DNA from: Streptomyces californicus
GTDB lineage: Bacteria > Actinomycetota > Actinomycetes > Streptomycetales > Streptomycetaceae
Assembly (NCBI RefSeq): GCF_000717645.1
Contig: NZ_JNZZ01000002.1
Location: 511,386 to 575,385, forward strand
Length of the DNA: 64,000 bases
Direction: 5' to 3'
Shown here in pieces: positions 1-8,261 of this stretch. Numbering within the stretch: position 1 is the first letter of the stretch; the number at the start of each line of letters is the position of its first letter. The translations under genes were made by a program, and so were the position numbers. Under the pieces are notes generated by a model, which saw only the letters and a program-made list of their open reading frames with translations, was not told the DNA's origin and did no database searches.

Positions 1-1539
1 GAAGTGGATACGGGTGCCCTCGGCCGGTTCCTGCTCCAGCCAGATCCGGCCGCCGTGGAACTCGATGATCTTCCGGCAGAGCGCGAGGCCGATGCCCGTC
101 CCGTCGTACTCGTCACGGCCGTGCAGCCGCTGGAAGATCACGAACACCTTGTCCGCGAACTCGGGCGCGATGCCGATCCCGTTGTCCGACACGGTCAGGT
201 GCCAGAAGTCGTCCTCGTGCACGCACTCCACGCTGATCCGGGGCGCACGGTCGGGGTGGCGGAACTTCACCGCGTTGCCGATGAGGTTCTGCCAGACCAT
301 GGCGAGAGCCGTGGAGTCCCCGACCAGCTCCGGCAGCTCCTCGGGCCGTTCGACGACCGCGCCCGACTCCTCGACCGCCGTCGCCAGATTGCCCAGGGCG
401 CGGTCGAGCGACCGGCCCAGGTCGACCGGCTTCCAGCCGTCGTGGACCCGGCCCACCCGGGAGAAGGTCAGCAGGTCGTTGATGAGCACCTGCATGCGCT
501 TCGCGCCGTCCACCGCGAACGCGATGTACTGCTTCCCCCGGTCGTCCACCTCGGTGCCGTAGCGCTTCTCCAGCAACTGGCAGAACGAGGCGACCTTGCG
601 CAGCGGTTCCTGGAGGTCGTGGGAGGCGACGTACGCGAACTGCTCCAGCTCGGAGTTGGAGCGGCGCAGCTCCTGCGTCTGGCCCGCGAGCAGCTCCTCG
701 CGCTTCTGGGCGTCCGCCAGCTCGTCCGAGAGCCGCCGGCGCATGTTCTCCACCGCCCCGGCCACGGCCTGGACGTCGGACGGGCCCTCGATCTCGATCC
801 GGCGGTCGAAGGTGCCCGAGCTGACCGCGTCGGAGGCGGCCCGCAGCCGGTTCAGCGGCACGCCCACCACCCGGTGGAGCAGCACGCTGAGCGCCACGAT
901 CGTCAGCACGAGAACGGCGAGCAGGATGCCCACCACCCAGTCGCGGGTGGTGCGCGCCGCGTCCAGATCGGCCCGCGCCCGGTCACGGGCCTCCGCCAGG
1001 TGCTTCTGCTGTGCGGTGTACGCGCGCCGCAGGCCGTCGAACTCCGTCTTGCTGCTCTGGAGCTGCGCGGTGGTGCCCGAGCGGCTGGGGCCGCTCTCCC
1101 GGACCGCCGCGATCAGCGGCTCCGCCTTGTTCTGCCGCCACCGGCCCGCGGCCGCCTCGACCGCGTCCAGGTCGGCCCGCAGCCGCTCGTCGTCGCCGAC
1201 CAGCTTCCGCGCCTGCGCCAGCCGCTCGCCCTCCGCGCTCCTGCCGCTCCGGTAGGGCTCCAGGAAGGACCTGTCGCCGGTCAGGGCGAAACCCCTGACG
1301 CCGGTCTCCTGGTCGAGCAGGGCGTTCTGCAGCTGGAAGGAGACCGAGCGGGCCGGCTGGATACGGTCCACCAGCTCGTCGGTGCGTTGCGACATCCGGG
1401 AGAGCACCAGACCGCCGACCACCAGACAGGCGCAGACGACCACGACGAATCCGCCGAGGATCAGATGGACCCAGGACTGCACCGAGAGCCGGGCGGCGAG
1501 GCCCTGCTCCGGTATGCCCTGCGCGCTGTCAGTGCTCAT
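1..1539 (-). CDS. Membrane sensor histidine kinase (CHASE3-HAMP-HisKA-HATPase), C-terminus beyond window
   Basis: Read from an ATG at 1537-1539, 513 codons are visible and the frame is still open at base 1. There is a membrane segment near residues 23-47, a CHASE3-like extracellular helical region, a second membrane segment near 200-220, HAMP, a HisKA box (ASHDLQEPLRK) and an HATPase with DNGIGIA and GTGIGLAL motifs. The kinase should autophosphorylate the box histidine and pass phosphate to a receiver. Its start overlaps the stop of the upstream receiver-PP2C gene by 11 bp, so the two are probably translationally coupled partners. The ligand cannot be told from sequence. Confidence 0.93.
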   Translation of the reverse strand, partial: MSTDSAQGIPEQGLAARLSVQSWVHLILGGFVVVVCACLVVGGLVLSRMSQRTDELVDRIQPARSVSFQLQNALLDQETGVRGFALTGDRSFLEPYRSGRSAEGERLAQARKLVGDDERLRADLDAVEAAAGRWRQNKAEPLIAAVRESGPSRSGTTAQLQSSKTEFDGLRRAYTAQQKHLAEARDRARADLDAARTTRDWVVGILLAVLVLTIVALSVLLHRVVGVPLNRLRAASDAVSSGTFDRRIEIEGPSDVQAVAGAVENMRRRLSDELADAQKREELLAGQTQELRRSNSELEQFAYVASHDLQEPLRKVASFCQLLEKRYGTEVDDRGKQYIAFAVDGAKRMQVLINDLLTFSRVGRVHDGWKPVDLGRSLDRALGNLATAVEESGAVVERPEELPELVGDSTALAMVWQNLIGNAVKFRHPDRAPRISVECVHEDDFWHLTVSDNGIGIAPEFADKVFVIFQRLHGRDEYDGTGIGLALCRKIIEFHGGRIWLEQEPAEGTRIHF

Positions 1540-2797
1540 CGTGTTCCGATCCCCAACCCAAGTGCAGTACGGCCACGTCGTCCGCGAGGCCGCCGTAGGG
1601 GGCGGCTCCCTCGGCGGCTCCCGCCACCAGGGCGTCGACGAACGCGTGCGCCGGAAGATGTCCGTTGTCCTGTGCCATCGCGAGGAGCCCCTCCTCGCCG
1701 AGGCGGCTGTCCGGCCCGTCGCGCCCCTCGAACAGGCCGTCCGTGAAGAGCACCACGCCCGCGCCCGGGGCCAGCGGGATGTCCACGGTCGGCCAGCGGC
1801 CCATGCCGGGCAGCAGCCCGAGCGCCATGCCGCCCTCGGGCTCCACCCAGGTCACGTCGCCGCCCTGGCGCAGCAGCAGGCCGGGGTGGCCCGCGCGCAG
1901 GATCTGGGCGTGCCGCTGGTCGGGCGAGAAGACCAGGGAGGTGACGGTGGCGAACACGTGGGCGTCCGAGCGCTCGGCGACGAGGATCTCCTCCAGCAGC
2001 GCGATCTGCTCGGTCTGGGACGTACCGCACAGGACGGCGGTACGCCAGGCCACCCGCAGGCAGACGCCGAGCGCGGCCTCGGCCGCGCCGTGCCCGGAGA
2101 CATCGCCGATCACCGCGTGCACGGTGCCGTCCGAGGTCTGCACGACGTCGTAGAAGTCCCCGCTGAGGAGCCCGTGGACCCGTCCCGGCTCGTACCGGGC
2201 ACGGGCGTGGAACCGGTTGTCCCGCAGCAGCGGGACGGGCAGCAGACCGCGCTCCAGGCGGGCGTTCTCCTGGGCGATCAGCCGGTTGGCGCGCAAGGCC
2301 GCCGCTGCCCGTTCCACTTCCTTGCGCTGGAGGGCGTAGCGGATCGCGCGCGAGAGGATCTCGGGGCCGAGACGCCCCTTGACCAGGTAGTCCTGGGCGC
2401 CGCCGGCGACCGCGCGGAGCCCGGTCCCCGAGTCCTCCAGGCCGGTCAGGACGACGATCGCGGCCTCGCTGTCCGACTCCAGGATCTGGCGCACCGCGTC
2501 CAGCCCGTGGACGTCGGGGAGGTGCAGATCGAGGAGCACGCAGACCGGCGTGGTGGAGGTGTGCAGGAAAGCGCGGGCCTCGGCCAGCGTCTTGCACCAG
2601 GTGAGGGAGGGGTCCAGCTCGCTGTCGGTGAGCATCTCCTCGACGAGCAGCGCGTCACCCGCGTCGTCCTCGACCAGCAGGATCGAGGCGTCGATGTTCC
2701 ACAGCGGGGACTCGGGCCGGTGCGGTATGCCGACCTGCTCGGGGATGCCGGGGGTGCCCACAGGAACCGGTGATGTGCCCACGGGCGACTCGGTCAA
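1529..2797 (-). CDS. Response regulator with SpoIIE/PP2C phosphatase output domain
   Basis: The 422-aa product has an N-terminal receiver (acidic pair near residues 44-45, phosphoacceptor D90 in LLDLHLPD), a short linker helix, and a PP2C/SpoIIE domain from about 190 to the end (SGDFYDVV, VIGDVSGHG, TDGLFEGRD). Such proteins dephosphorylate anti-anti-sigma (STAS) proteins in partner-switching cascades. It lies between a SigB/F-type sigma gene upstream and a histidine kinase gene downstream on the same strand. The start read here is TTG with a GAGGG 7 nt upstream; a GTG 15 bases further in is an alternative. No STAS or anti-sigma gene is adjacent, so the target is inferred. Confidence 0.93.
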   Translation of the reverse strand: MTESPVGTSPVPVGTPGIPEQVGIPHRPESPLWNIDASILLVEDDAGDALLVEEMLTDSELDPSLTWCKTLAEARAFLHTSTTPVCVLLDLHLPDVHGLDAVRQILESDSEAAIVVLTGLEDSGTGLRAVAGGAQDYLVKGRLGPEILSRAIRYALQRKEVERAAAALRANRLIAQENARLERGLLPVPLLRDNRFHARARYEPGRVHGLLSGDFYDVVQTSDGTVHAVIGDVSGHGAAEAALGVCLRVAWRTAVLCGTSQTEQIALLEEILVAERSDAHVFATVTSLVFSPDQRHAQILRAGHPGLLLRQGGDVTWVEPEGGMALGLLPGMGRWPTVDIPLAPGAGVVLFTDGLFEGRDGPDSRLGEEGLLAMAQDNGHLPAHAFVDALVAGAAEGAAPYGGLADDVAVLHLGWGSEHDEH

Positions 2798-2866
2798 CCC
2801 TCCACCCTCTCGTGCGACGGCGCGGTGCGTCCGGCCTGATCGTCAGGAAGCATATGCGAGCGAAAG

Positions 2867-2929
2867 GCCCCGTCGGCGACGGGGCGTGGGGCGGACGGCA
2901 CGAAACCGCCCGCCCCGAAGGGCGGGCGG
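2867..2929 (-). terminator. Two hairpins after the SigB/F-type sigma gene
   Basis: Bases 2906-2915 pair perfectly with 2920-2929 around a CGAA loop, and 2867-2874 pair with 2878-2885 around a 3-nt loop. Both follow the sigma gene stop on the minus strand and precede the phosphatase gene. They could terminate or partly attenuate transcription between the two. Confidence 0.6.
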
Positions 2930-2966
2930 CTGGAATCCGTGCCGAACCCGGAAGGTCCGTACGGTC

Positions 2967-3863
2967 TCACGCCTCGACGCACATTCCCTTGCGCAACTGC
3001 TGGACGATCCTGCTGAGCAGCCGCGACACGTGCATCTGGGAGACACCCAGCTCCGCACCGATCTGCGACTGCGTCATCTCCGCCCCGAACCGCATCTGCA
3101 CGATCCGGCGCTCACGGTCGTCGAGCTGCTCCAGCAGCGGGGCCAGGGCGTGCAGGTTCTCCACGGCCTCCATGCCCGGGTCGGCCTCGCCCAGCACGTC
3201 GGCGTACGCACGCTGCTCCTGGCCCGAGTCGCTGTCGGCCGAGGGGGTGTCCAGCGAGCCGGCCGAGTAGCCGTTCGCGGCGACCAGGCCCTCGATGATC
3301 TCCTCCTCCGGGAGGTCGAGGTGGGCGGCCAGCTCCTTGACGGTCGGGTCGCGGTCGAGCTTCGCCGAGAGCTGCTCCTTCGCCTTGGCGAGGTCCACCC
3401 GCAGCTCCTGGAGGCGCCGCGGCACGTGCACCGACCAGGTGGTGTCGCGGAAGAACCGCTTGATCTCACCGACGATGTAGGGCACGGCGAAGGTGGCGAA
3501 CTCGACCTCGCGCGACAGGTCGAACCGGTCGATGGCCTTGATCAGGCCGATCGTGCCGACCTGGATGATGTCCTCGGTGTCGTCGCCGCCCCGGTTGCGG
3601 AACCGGGAGGCCGCGAACCGCACCAGGGAGAGGTTCATCTCGATCAGGGTGTTCCGCGCGTACTGGTGCTCGTGCGTGCCCTCCTCCAGAACCTGGAGCT
3701 TGTCGAAGAAGATCTTCGACAGGGCCCGCGCGTCCTGGGGGGCGACCTTCCCGGCGTCCTCGACCCAGGGCAGCTCACCGGTGACGTCCGCGGCCCGCGC
3801 ACCGATCCGGTCACCGCTCTGCGGCGTCGTCGTCCCGGCGGCCTGCACTGACATCGCCGTCAT
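2967..3863 (-). CDS. SigB/SigF/SigG-family RNA polymerase sigma factor
   Basis: The 298-aa product has region 2 (DTEDIIQVGTIGLIKAIDRF, EFATFAVPYIVGEIKRFFRD), region 3 (LRVDLAKAKEQLSAKLDRDP) and a region-4 helix-turn-helix (MTQSQIGAELGVSQMHVSRL). This is the layout of the stress and sporulation sigma factors that are held by anti-sigma kinases. The ATG at 3861-3863 is preferred over an upstream in-frame start because GGGAGGG lies 7 nt upstream. The PP2C regulator and kinase follow on the same strand, suggesting a signalling module. Which Streptomyces SigB/F/G/K-type paralogue this is cannot be decided here. Confidence 0.93.
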   Translation of the reverse strand: MTAMSVQAAGTTTPQSGDRIGARAADVTGELPWVEDAGKVAPQDARALSKIFFDKLQVLEEGTHEHQYARNTLIEMNLSLVRFAASRFRNRGGDDTEDIIQVGTIGLIKAIDRFDLSREVEFATFAVPYIVGEIKRFFRDTTWSVHVPRRLQELRVDLAKAKEQLSAKLDRDPTVKELAAHLDLPEEEIIEGLVAANGYSAGSLDTPSADSDSGQEQRAYADVLGEADPGMEAVENLHALAPLLEQLDDRERRIVQMRFGAEMTQSQIGAELGVSQMHVSRLLSRIVQQLRKGMCVEA

Positions 3864-4120
3864 GGTGTCACCCTCCCTGCTACCCAATGTGTCGGACCGT
3901 CGCCTGCCCCGTCATCGCGGAGTCATTCCTGTCTTCTTCAGGTTTTCTTCGCGCTTTTTCCACGGACCCTCCCGGACGTCCCGCCCGCCGGGTCCGACAG
4001 GGCAGAGCCCCCCGTACACCGCTCGAACGGAGCAGTGGGCCGCGCATGGCAGACTTGATCGGGGTGTTTCGGCCTGCGGTGAACCACGACCCGCGGCGAG
4101 AAGATGACAGAGGAACGGCA

Positions 4121-5605
4121 ATGACGGTGACAGAGGACGGCCCGGAGCTCGCTCCCGGCGTCGAGGAGTTCGGCCCCGGTATCGACCCGGAGCGGCTGGC
4201 CGTCTGCCTGAGCGTGCTCGACGAGCTCGACCGTATCGAGGTGGACCACCCGGACGCCATCCTGGTCCGCCGGGCCACCGCCGGGATCTACCGCACCGTG
4301 AAGCAGCGCCGCCGTCAGGAGCGCCGCGCCGCGAAGACCGCCCACGACCGGGCCGTCACCGAGGCCACGGCGACCGGGTCGGCCGAGCGCATCGACGACG
4401 AGACCCAGGGCGTGCTGCCCTCGTCCTCCGCCGAGGCCGAGATCGCGGGCATCCTCCAGCGCCCCCGCTCCTGCTACATCTGCAAGACGCGGTACGTCGA
4501 GGTCGACGCCTTCTACCACCAGCTCTGCCGGACGTGCGCCAAGGACAACCGCGACCGCCGCGACGCCCGCACCGACCTGACCGGACGACGGGCCCTGCTG
4601 ACCGGCGGACGCGCGAAGATCGGCATGTACATCGCGCTGCGGCTGCTGCGCGACGGCGCGCACACCACGATCACCACCCGCTTCCCCAACGACGCGATCC
4701 GCCGCTTCAAGGCGATGGAGGACAGCGACGAGTGGATCCACCGGCTGAAGATCGTCGGCATCGACCTGCGCGACCCCGCCCAGGTCGTCGCGCTCGCCGA
4801 CTCGGTCGCCGCCGAGGGGCCGCTGGACATCCTGATCAACAACGCCGCCCAGACCGTGCGCCGCTCCCCGGGCGCCTACAGCGAGCTGGTCAACGCCGAG
4901 TCGGCCCCGCTGCCCGCCGGTGAACTGCCCGCCGCCGAGGTCATCGGCACCTTCAACAGCGGCACGGTCGACCGGGTCGCCGCGCTGCCGAGCGCCCGGA
5001 AGGAGGGGCTGAGCGCCCAGGAGGTCACCGACCTCGCCCTGGTCACCGGTTCCGCCTCCCCGGCCCGGATCGCCGCGGGCACCGCGATCGACGCGGGCGG
5101 CCTCGTCCCCGACCTGCACGACACCAACAGCTGGATCCAGACGGTCGAGGAGGTCGAGCCGATCGAGCTGCTGGAGGTCCAGCTCTGCAACTCCACCGCG
5201 CCGTTCATCCTCATCAGCCGGCTGCGTCCCGCGATGGCGGCGACGGCCGCGAAGCACGCGTACGTCGTCAACGTCTCCGCGATGGAGGGCGTCTTCAGCC
5301 GCGGCTACAAGGGTGCGGGCCACCCGCACACCAACATGGCCAAGGCCGCGCTCAACATGCTGACCCGCACCAGCGCCCAGGAGATGTTCGAGAAGGACGG
5401 CATCCTGATGACGGCCGTGGACACCGGCTGGATCACCGACGAGCGGCCGCACCCGGACAAGATGCGCCTCGCCGAGGAGGGCTTCCACGCCCCCCTCGAC
5501 CTGGTCGACGGCGCGGCCCGGGTCTACGACCCGATCGTGCGCGGCGAGAGCGGCGAGGCCCTGTACGGCTGCTTCCTCAAGGACTACGCCCCCGCGAACT
5601 GGTAG
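4121..5605 (+). CDS. Zinc-ribbon SDR-family protein lacking the canonical catalytic Tyr
   Basis: The 494-aa product starts at an ATG with AGAGGA 6 nt upstream. Residues 1-110 look helical; a CYIC...CRTC pair at C118/C121 and C136/C139 looks like a zinc ribbon; a Rossmann SDR domain follows (TGGRAKIG near 161-168, LINNAAQ). In ordinary SDR enzymes the active site is S...YxxxK. Here the lysine stands in TNMAKAAL, so the Tyr position is Thr. The protein may have lost or rearranged redox activity and might act as an NAD(H)-binding sensor. It is divergent from the sigma gene and ends at a strong terminator. Confidence 0.88.
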   Translation: MTVTEDGPELAPGVEEFGPGIDPERLAVCLSVLDELDRIEVDHPDAILVRRATAGIYRTVKQRRRQERRAAKTAHDRAVTEATATGSAERIDDETQGVLPSSSAEAEIAGILQRPRSCYICKTRYVEVDAFYHQLCRTCAKDNRDRRDARTDLTGRRALLTGGRAKIGMYIALRLLRDGAHTTITTRFPNDAIRRFKAMEDSDEWIHRLKIVGIDLRDPAQVVALADSVAAEGPLDILINNAAQTVRRSPGAYSELVNAESAPLPAGELPAAEVIGTFNSGTVDRVAALPSARKEGLSAQEVTDLALVTGSASPARIAAGTAIDAGGLVPDLHDTNSWIQTVEEVEPIELLEVQLCNSTAPFILISRLRPAMAATAAKHAYVVNVSAMEGVFSRGYKGAGHPHTNMAKAALNMLTRTSAQEMFEKDGILMTAVDTGWITDERPHPDKMRLAEEGFHAPLDLVDGAARVYDPIVRGESGEALYGCFLKDYAPANW

Positions 5606-5646
5606 CCCGAACGGCTCAACCTCCCGTCCGCCTCCGCGCGGCGGCC

Positions 5647-5686
5647 CGGAAACCCGGCCCAGGATGAATCCAGGGCCGGGTTTCCG
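5647..5686 (+). terminator. Strong terminator hairpin after the SDR gene
   Basis: Bases 5647-5660 and 5673-5686 form a perfect 14-bp stem around a 12-nt loop, 41 bases after the stop codon. Confidence 0.85.
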
Positions 5687-5964
5687 CTGTATCGGTGGCC
5701 GAAAGTGACCCACTGCACACGTTCTATCGAGCGTGGCGGCGCTCATTTGGTTACGCTGAGGCGAACGGACGCCATCCAGGGGCCCACGAAGGCTCCTCGA
5801 CCGTCCTGGGACACGATCGGTAACCCGATCGCTGTTCCGCCCTCAACCGGCGCCACCGCGACCGACATATCACCATCCCTGCCCCGCTCGGGGGCGGTCG
5901 CGCTCCGGCATCGGTGCCGGAGCGTCGGCGACGCCCCGAGTGACGCGACACAGAGGAGTGCGCG
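5687..5964 (+). promoter_or_regulatory. Hairpin-rich leader before a 58-aa ORF
   Basis: No long ORF with Streptomyces codon bias is seen here. A TACGCT at 5752-5757 could be a -10 box. Further elements are a palindrome at 5814-5831 (7-bp arms around TAAC), a small GC hairpin at 5881-5895, and a perfect 10-bp hairpin with a TCGG loop at 5901-5924. AGAGGAG then precedes the GTG at 5965. This could be a structured 5' leader of about 200 nt or an upstream small transcript ending at the hairpin. Confidence 0.4.
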
Positions 5965-6141
5965 GTGACGACACCGGAACTGACCGAGCGCGAGATGCGC
6001 CCCGCCGAACGGACCCACGGACGGCCCGGCCGCCCCGAGAAGCTGCGGAACATCGAGGTCTGGGCCCGGTCCGCCCCGATCCGGCTCGCCGGATACGAGG
6101 ACGACCTCGCCGAGCCGCACATCCTGCCCGGCATCGACTGA
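5965..6141 (+). CDS. Small unrecognised protein (58 aa)
   Basis: The GTG start has a near-ideal AGAGGAG 6 nt upstream, and nearly every codon ends in G or C, so I consider it a real gene. The N-terminal half is basic and proline-rich. The C-terminal half is distinct (IEVWARSAPIRLAGYEDD, then an acidic stretch ending in LPGID). It has no Cys or membrane segment. A basic leader with an acidic tail resembles some ribosomal-peptide precursors, but no modification enzyme is adjacent, so that is only a thought. It converges on the lipase-maturation-factor gene. Confidence 0.65.
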   Translation: MTTPELTEREMRPAERTHGRPGRPEKLRNIEVWARSAPIRLAGYEDDLAEPHILPGID

Positions 6142-6190
6142 TCCGCCGGGATCGCCTCAGGCGCCGGACCCGTCGGCCCCGGCCGGCCGG

Positions 6191-7645
6191 TCAGCGCCTT
6201 CCGCGGCCCGTCTCCCCGTCCCTCCGCTCAGGCGGCAGAGGCCGGGAGACGGGCCGCAGGAACTCCCGGACACAGGTCCGGTGCCACCAGCGGCCGGTGG
6301 CCCGCAGCTCCCGGAGCCCGGTGAACCGGTAGTGGAACACCCGGGCGCGCACCCGACGGGGCGGTTCGTCCGGGAAGGGATTGTGCCCGAGCAGCCGGAG
6401 CGTGTCCCGGTCGCCCGCCAGCAGCCGTTCGGCGAACGCCCCGAACCAGGGCCGGGCGTAAGCGGGGGAGAGCGCGGCGAACCACATCATCCAGTCGAGC
6501 CGCAGGTGGTACGGGGCGAAGGGGCGCGGCATCCGGCGCGGATCGCCCGGCTTGCCCTTGAAGCCGTACTCCCGCCACTCGGCGTCCTCCCGATCCGCCG
6601 GGTCGGCGCTCCCCTCGACCACGATCTCCAGCCGCATCCGGCTGATCGAGCCGAACGCCCCGTAGGTGTTGACCAGGTGCAGGGGGTCGTAGGACCGGTT
6701 CATCGCCTGCCGCCGGGAGAGCAGGTTGAGTGCCGGGCGGTAGCTGAGCACCAGGACCAGCAGGGTGACGGCGACGACCACCACGACGTACCAGAGCGGC
6801 GGCTCCGCCCGGACCGGTGGCGGCCCGGTGAGGAAGGACCAGTCGATCGCGGAGAGCGCGAGCGCGATGGTGAGCCAGTTCAGCCAGGCGAAGTTCCCCG
6901 ACAGAACGAGCCAGAGCTGGGTGAGGACCATCAGGCCGGCCGCCGCGCCCGCCACCGGTTGCGGGGTGAACAGGAGGAAGGGCACCAGCAGCTGGGTGAC
7001 GTTGTTGGCCGCCGCCTCCACCCGGTGCACCGGCCGGGGCAGGTGGTGGAAGAACCAGCTCAGCGGTCCGGGCATCGGCTGGGTCTCGTGGTGGAAGTCC
7101 AGGCACGTCAGCCTCCGCCAGCACGCGTCCCCGCGGATCTTGATGAGCCCCGCGCCGAACTCCACGCGGAACAGCAGCCACCGCAGCAGCCACAGCACCA
7201 GGACCGGAGCGCCCGTGTCGCCGGTGCCCAGGAAGACGGCCAGGAAGCCCGTCTCCAGCAGCAGCGACTCCCAGCCGAACCCGTACCAGACCTGGCCCAC
7301 CTGGACGATCGACAGGTACAGCACCCACGGCAGCGCCCAGAGCAGCATGCCGCCCCACAGCGGCAGCAGGCCGTCCACCCCGGCGAGAAGGGCGAGCGAG
7401 AGGGCGCAACCGATCCAGGCGACGGTCGCGAAGAGACGGTTTGAGTAGTGCAGCCGGAACAGCCCCGGTGCTGCCCGCCACGAGGTGCGCCGCAGCAGTT
7501 CGGGCACGGGCGTCATGCCGCGCTCGCCGATCAGCGCCCGGAACTGGAGGGCGGCGGAGAGGAAGGCGGCCAGATAGACCACGGCCAGTGCCCGCTGGAA
7601 GACCAGCCGGCTCAGCCAGTAGCCGTCCGCGGTGAACCAGTCCAT
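6191..7645 (-). CDS. Lipase maturation factor family membrane protein (DUF1222-like)
   Basis: The 484-aa multi-pass protein starts at MDWFTADGYW; an upstream in-frame extension is charged and unlikely. It has many hydrophobic segments in residues 15-330, then a soluble C-terminal part with the family's conserved RPFAPYHLRLDWMMWFAALS and LGHNPFPDEPPR blocks. Eukaryotic LMF1 acts in lipase folding in the ER; the bacterial role is unknown. It lies 58 bp downstream of the DUF1990 gene on the same strand, so the three genes from 9130 down to 6191 are a likely operon. Confidence 0.88.
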   Translation of the reverse strand: MDWFTADGYWLSRLVFQRALAVVYLAAFLSAALQFRALIGERGMTPVPELLRRTSWRAAPGLFRLHYSNRLFATVAWIGCALSLALLAGVDGLLPLWGGMLLWALPWVLYLSIVQVGQVWYGFGWESLLLETGFLAVFLGTGDTGAPVLVLWLLRWLLFRVEFGAGLIKIRGDACWRRLTCLDFHHETQPMPGPLSWFFHHLPRPVHRVEAAANNVTQLLVPFLLFTPQPVAGAAAGLMVLTQLWLVLSGNFAWLNWLTIALALSAIDWSFLTGPPPVRAEPPLWYVVVVVAVTLLVLVLSYRPALNLLSRRQAMNRSYDPLHLVNTYGAFGSISRMRLEIVVEGSADPADREDAEWREYGFKGKPGDPRRMPRPFAPYHLRLDWMMWFAALSPAYARPWFGAFAERLLAGDRDTLRLLGHNPFPDEPPRRVRARVFHYRFTGLRELRATGRWWHRTCVREFLRPVSRPLPPERRDGETGRGRR

Positions 7646-7703
7646 CCCCGCCAGTATCGGCCAGGAGCCGGCCGGTGACCCTTCCGCGCGGCGCCGGGGC
7701 GCG

Positions 7704-8261
7704 TCAGGGCGCTCCCGGCGGCTCGTGACCGGGTCCGCCGGACGCACCCCGCCCGCCGGCGACGAGCCGGCGCAGCGTGCGGCCGAGCCGTCGGGCGTAC
7801 CAGCGCTGGACGTGCGGTACCAGCGGTCCGGCGAGCCGGGTGTACCAGGCGGCGGGGCGCGAGAACGCCAGCACCGTGAACCACACGGTCCCGTCGTCCG
7901 CCAGCTCCACCACGAAGCACTCCTCGCCGCGCTCCGGATGCCCGGCCAGGGTGCCGTAGGCGAACCCGGTGCGGCCCTCCTCCCCGTACGCCGTCCAGAC
8001 CACCTCGCACGGGGCGGTGAAGCGCAGCGGGCCCAGGCCGAGGGAGACCCGGACGTCTCCGCCGGGCTCCGCGCGCCGCGCCGACGCCTCCACCCCGGCT
8101 CCCGAGGCCCGGTGCATCCGCCACTCGGTGATCGCCGCTCCGGCGGCGGCGAGGTCCGCCTCGCCGCGGCCGACCGGGGCGCGGTGGTGGAGGTGGTGGT
8201 AGCCCCGGGGGAGCGGGCCGTGCCGGGTCGCGCCGGTCTCCGGGTAGGTGAAGGTGCTCAT
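7704..8261 (-). CDS. DUF1990 family protein
   Basis: The 185-aa product begins MSTFTYPETGATRHGPLP and has the family hallmarks: an N-terminal FTYPE(T/V)GAT motif, a central W...GEEGRTGFAYGTLAGHPE block and a C-terminal QRWYARRLGRTLRRL segment. The fold is probably a START-like beta-barrel; the ligand is unknown. Its ATG overlaps the stop of the upstream YndJ-like gene by 4 bp (ATGA). DUF1990 is often found with YndJ, in B. subtilis within one polypeptide, so the two likely act together at the membrane. Confidence 0.88.
   Translation of the reverse strand: MSTFTYPETGATRHGPLPRGYHHLHHRAPVGRGEADLAAAGAAITEWRMHRASGAGVEASARRAEPGGDVRVSLGLGPLRFTAPCEVVWTAYGEEGRTGFAYGTLAGHPERGEECFVVELADDGTVWFTVLAFSRPAAWYTRLAGPLVPHVQRWYARRLGRTLRRLVAGGRGASGGPGHEPPGAP

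Noticed and set aside
4..1746. 580-aa plus-strand ORF
   Set aside because: It is antisense to a kinase with all its motifs in order; the plus-strand product is a low-complexity Arg/Val/Leu-rich sequence without domains.
3876..3888. GGGTAG before the SigB/F-type gene as an autoregulated SigB-type -10
   Set aside because: It lies so close to the ribosome site that a transcript would start within it, and no GTTT-like -35 stands 14-16 bp upstream.
5743..5868. 41-aa minus-strand ORF with a TTA codon
   Set aside because: Third-position G/C bias is weak (GTT, GGA, ACA, CGA, GTA, AAA codons) and it lies across the structured leader of the plus-strand small ORF.
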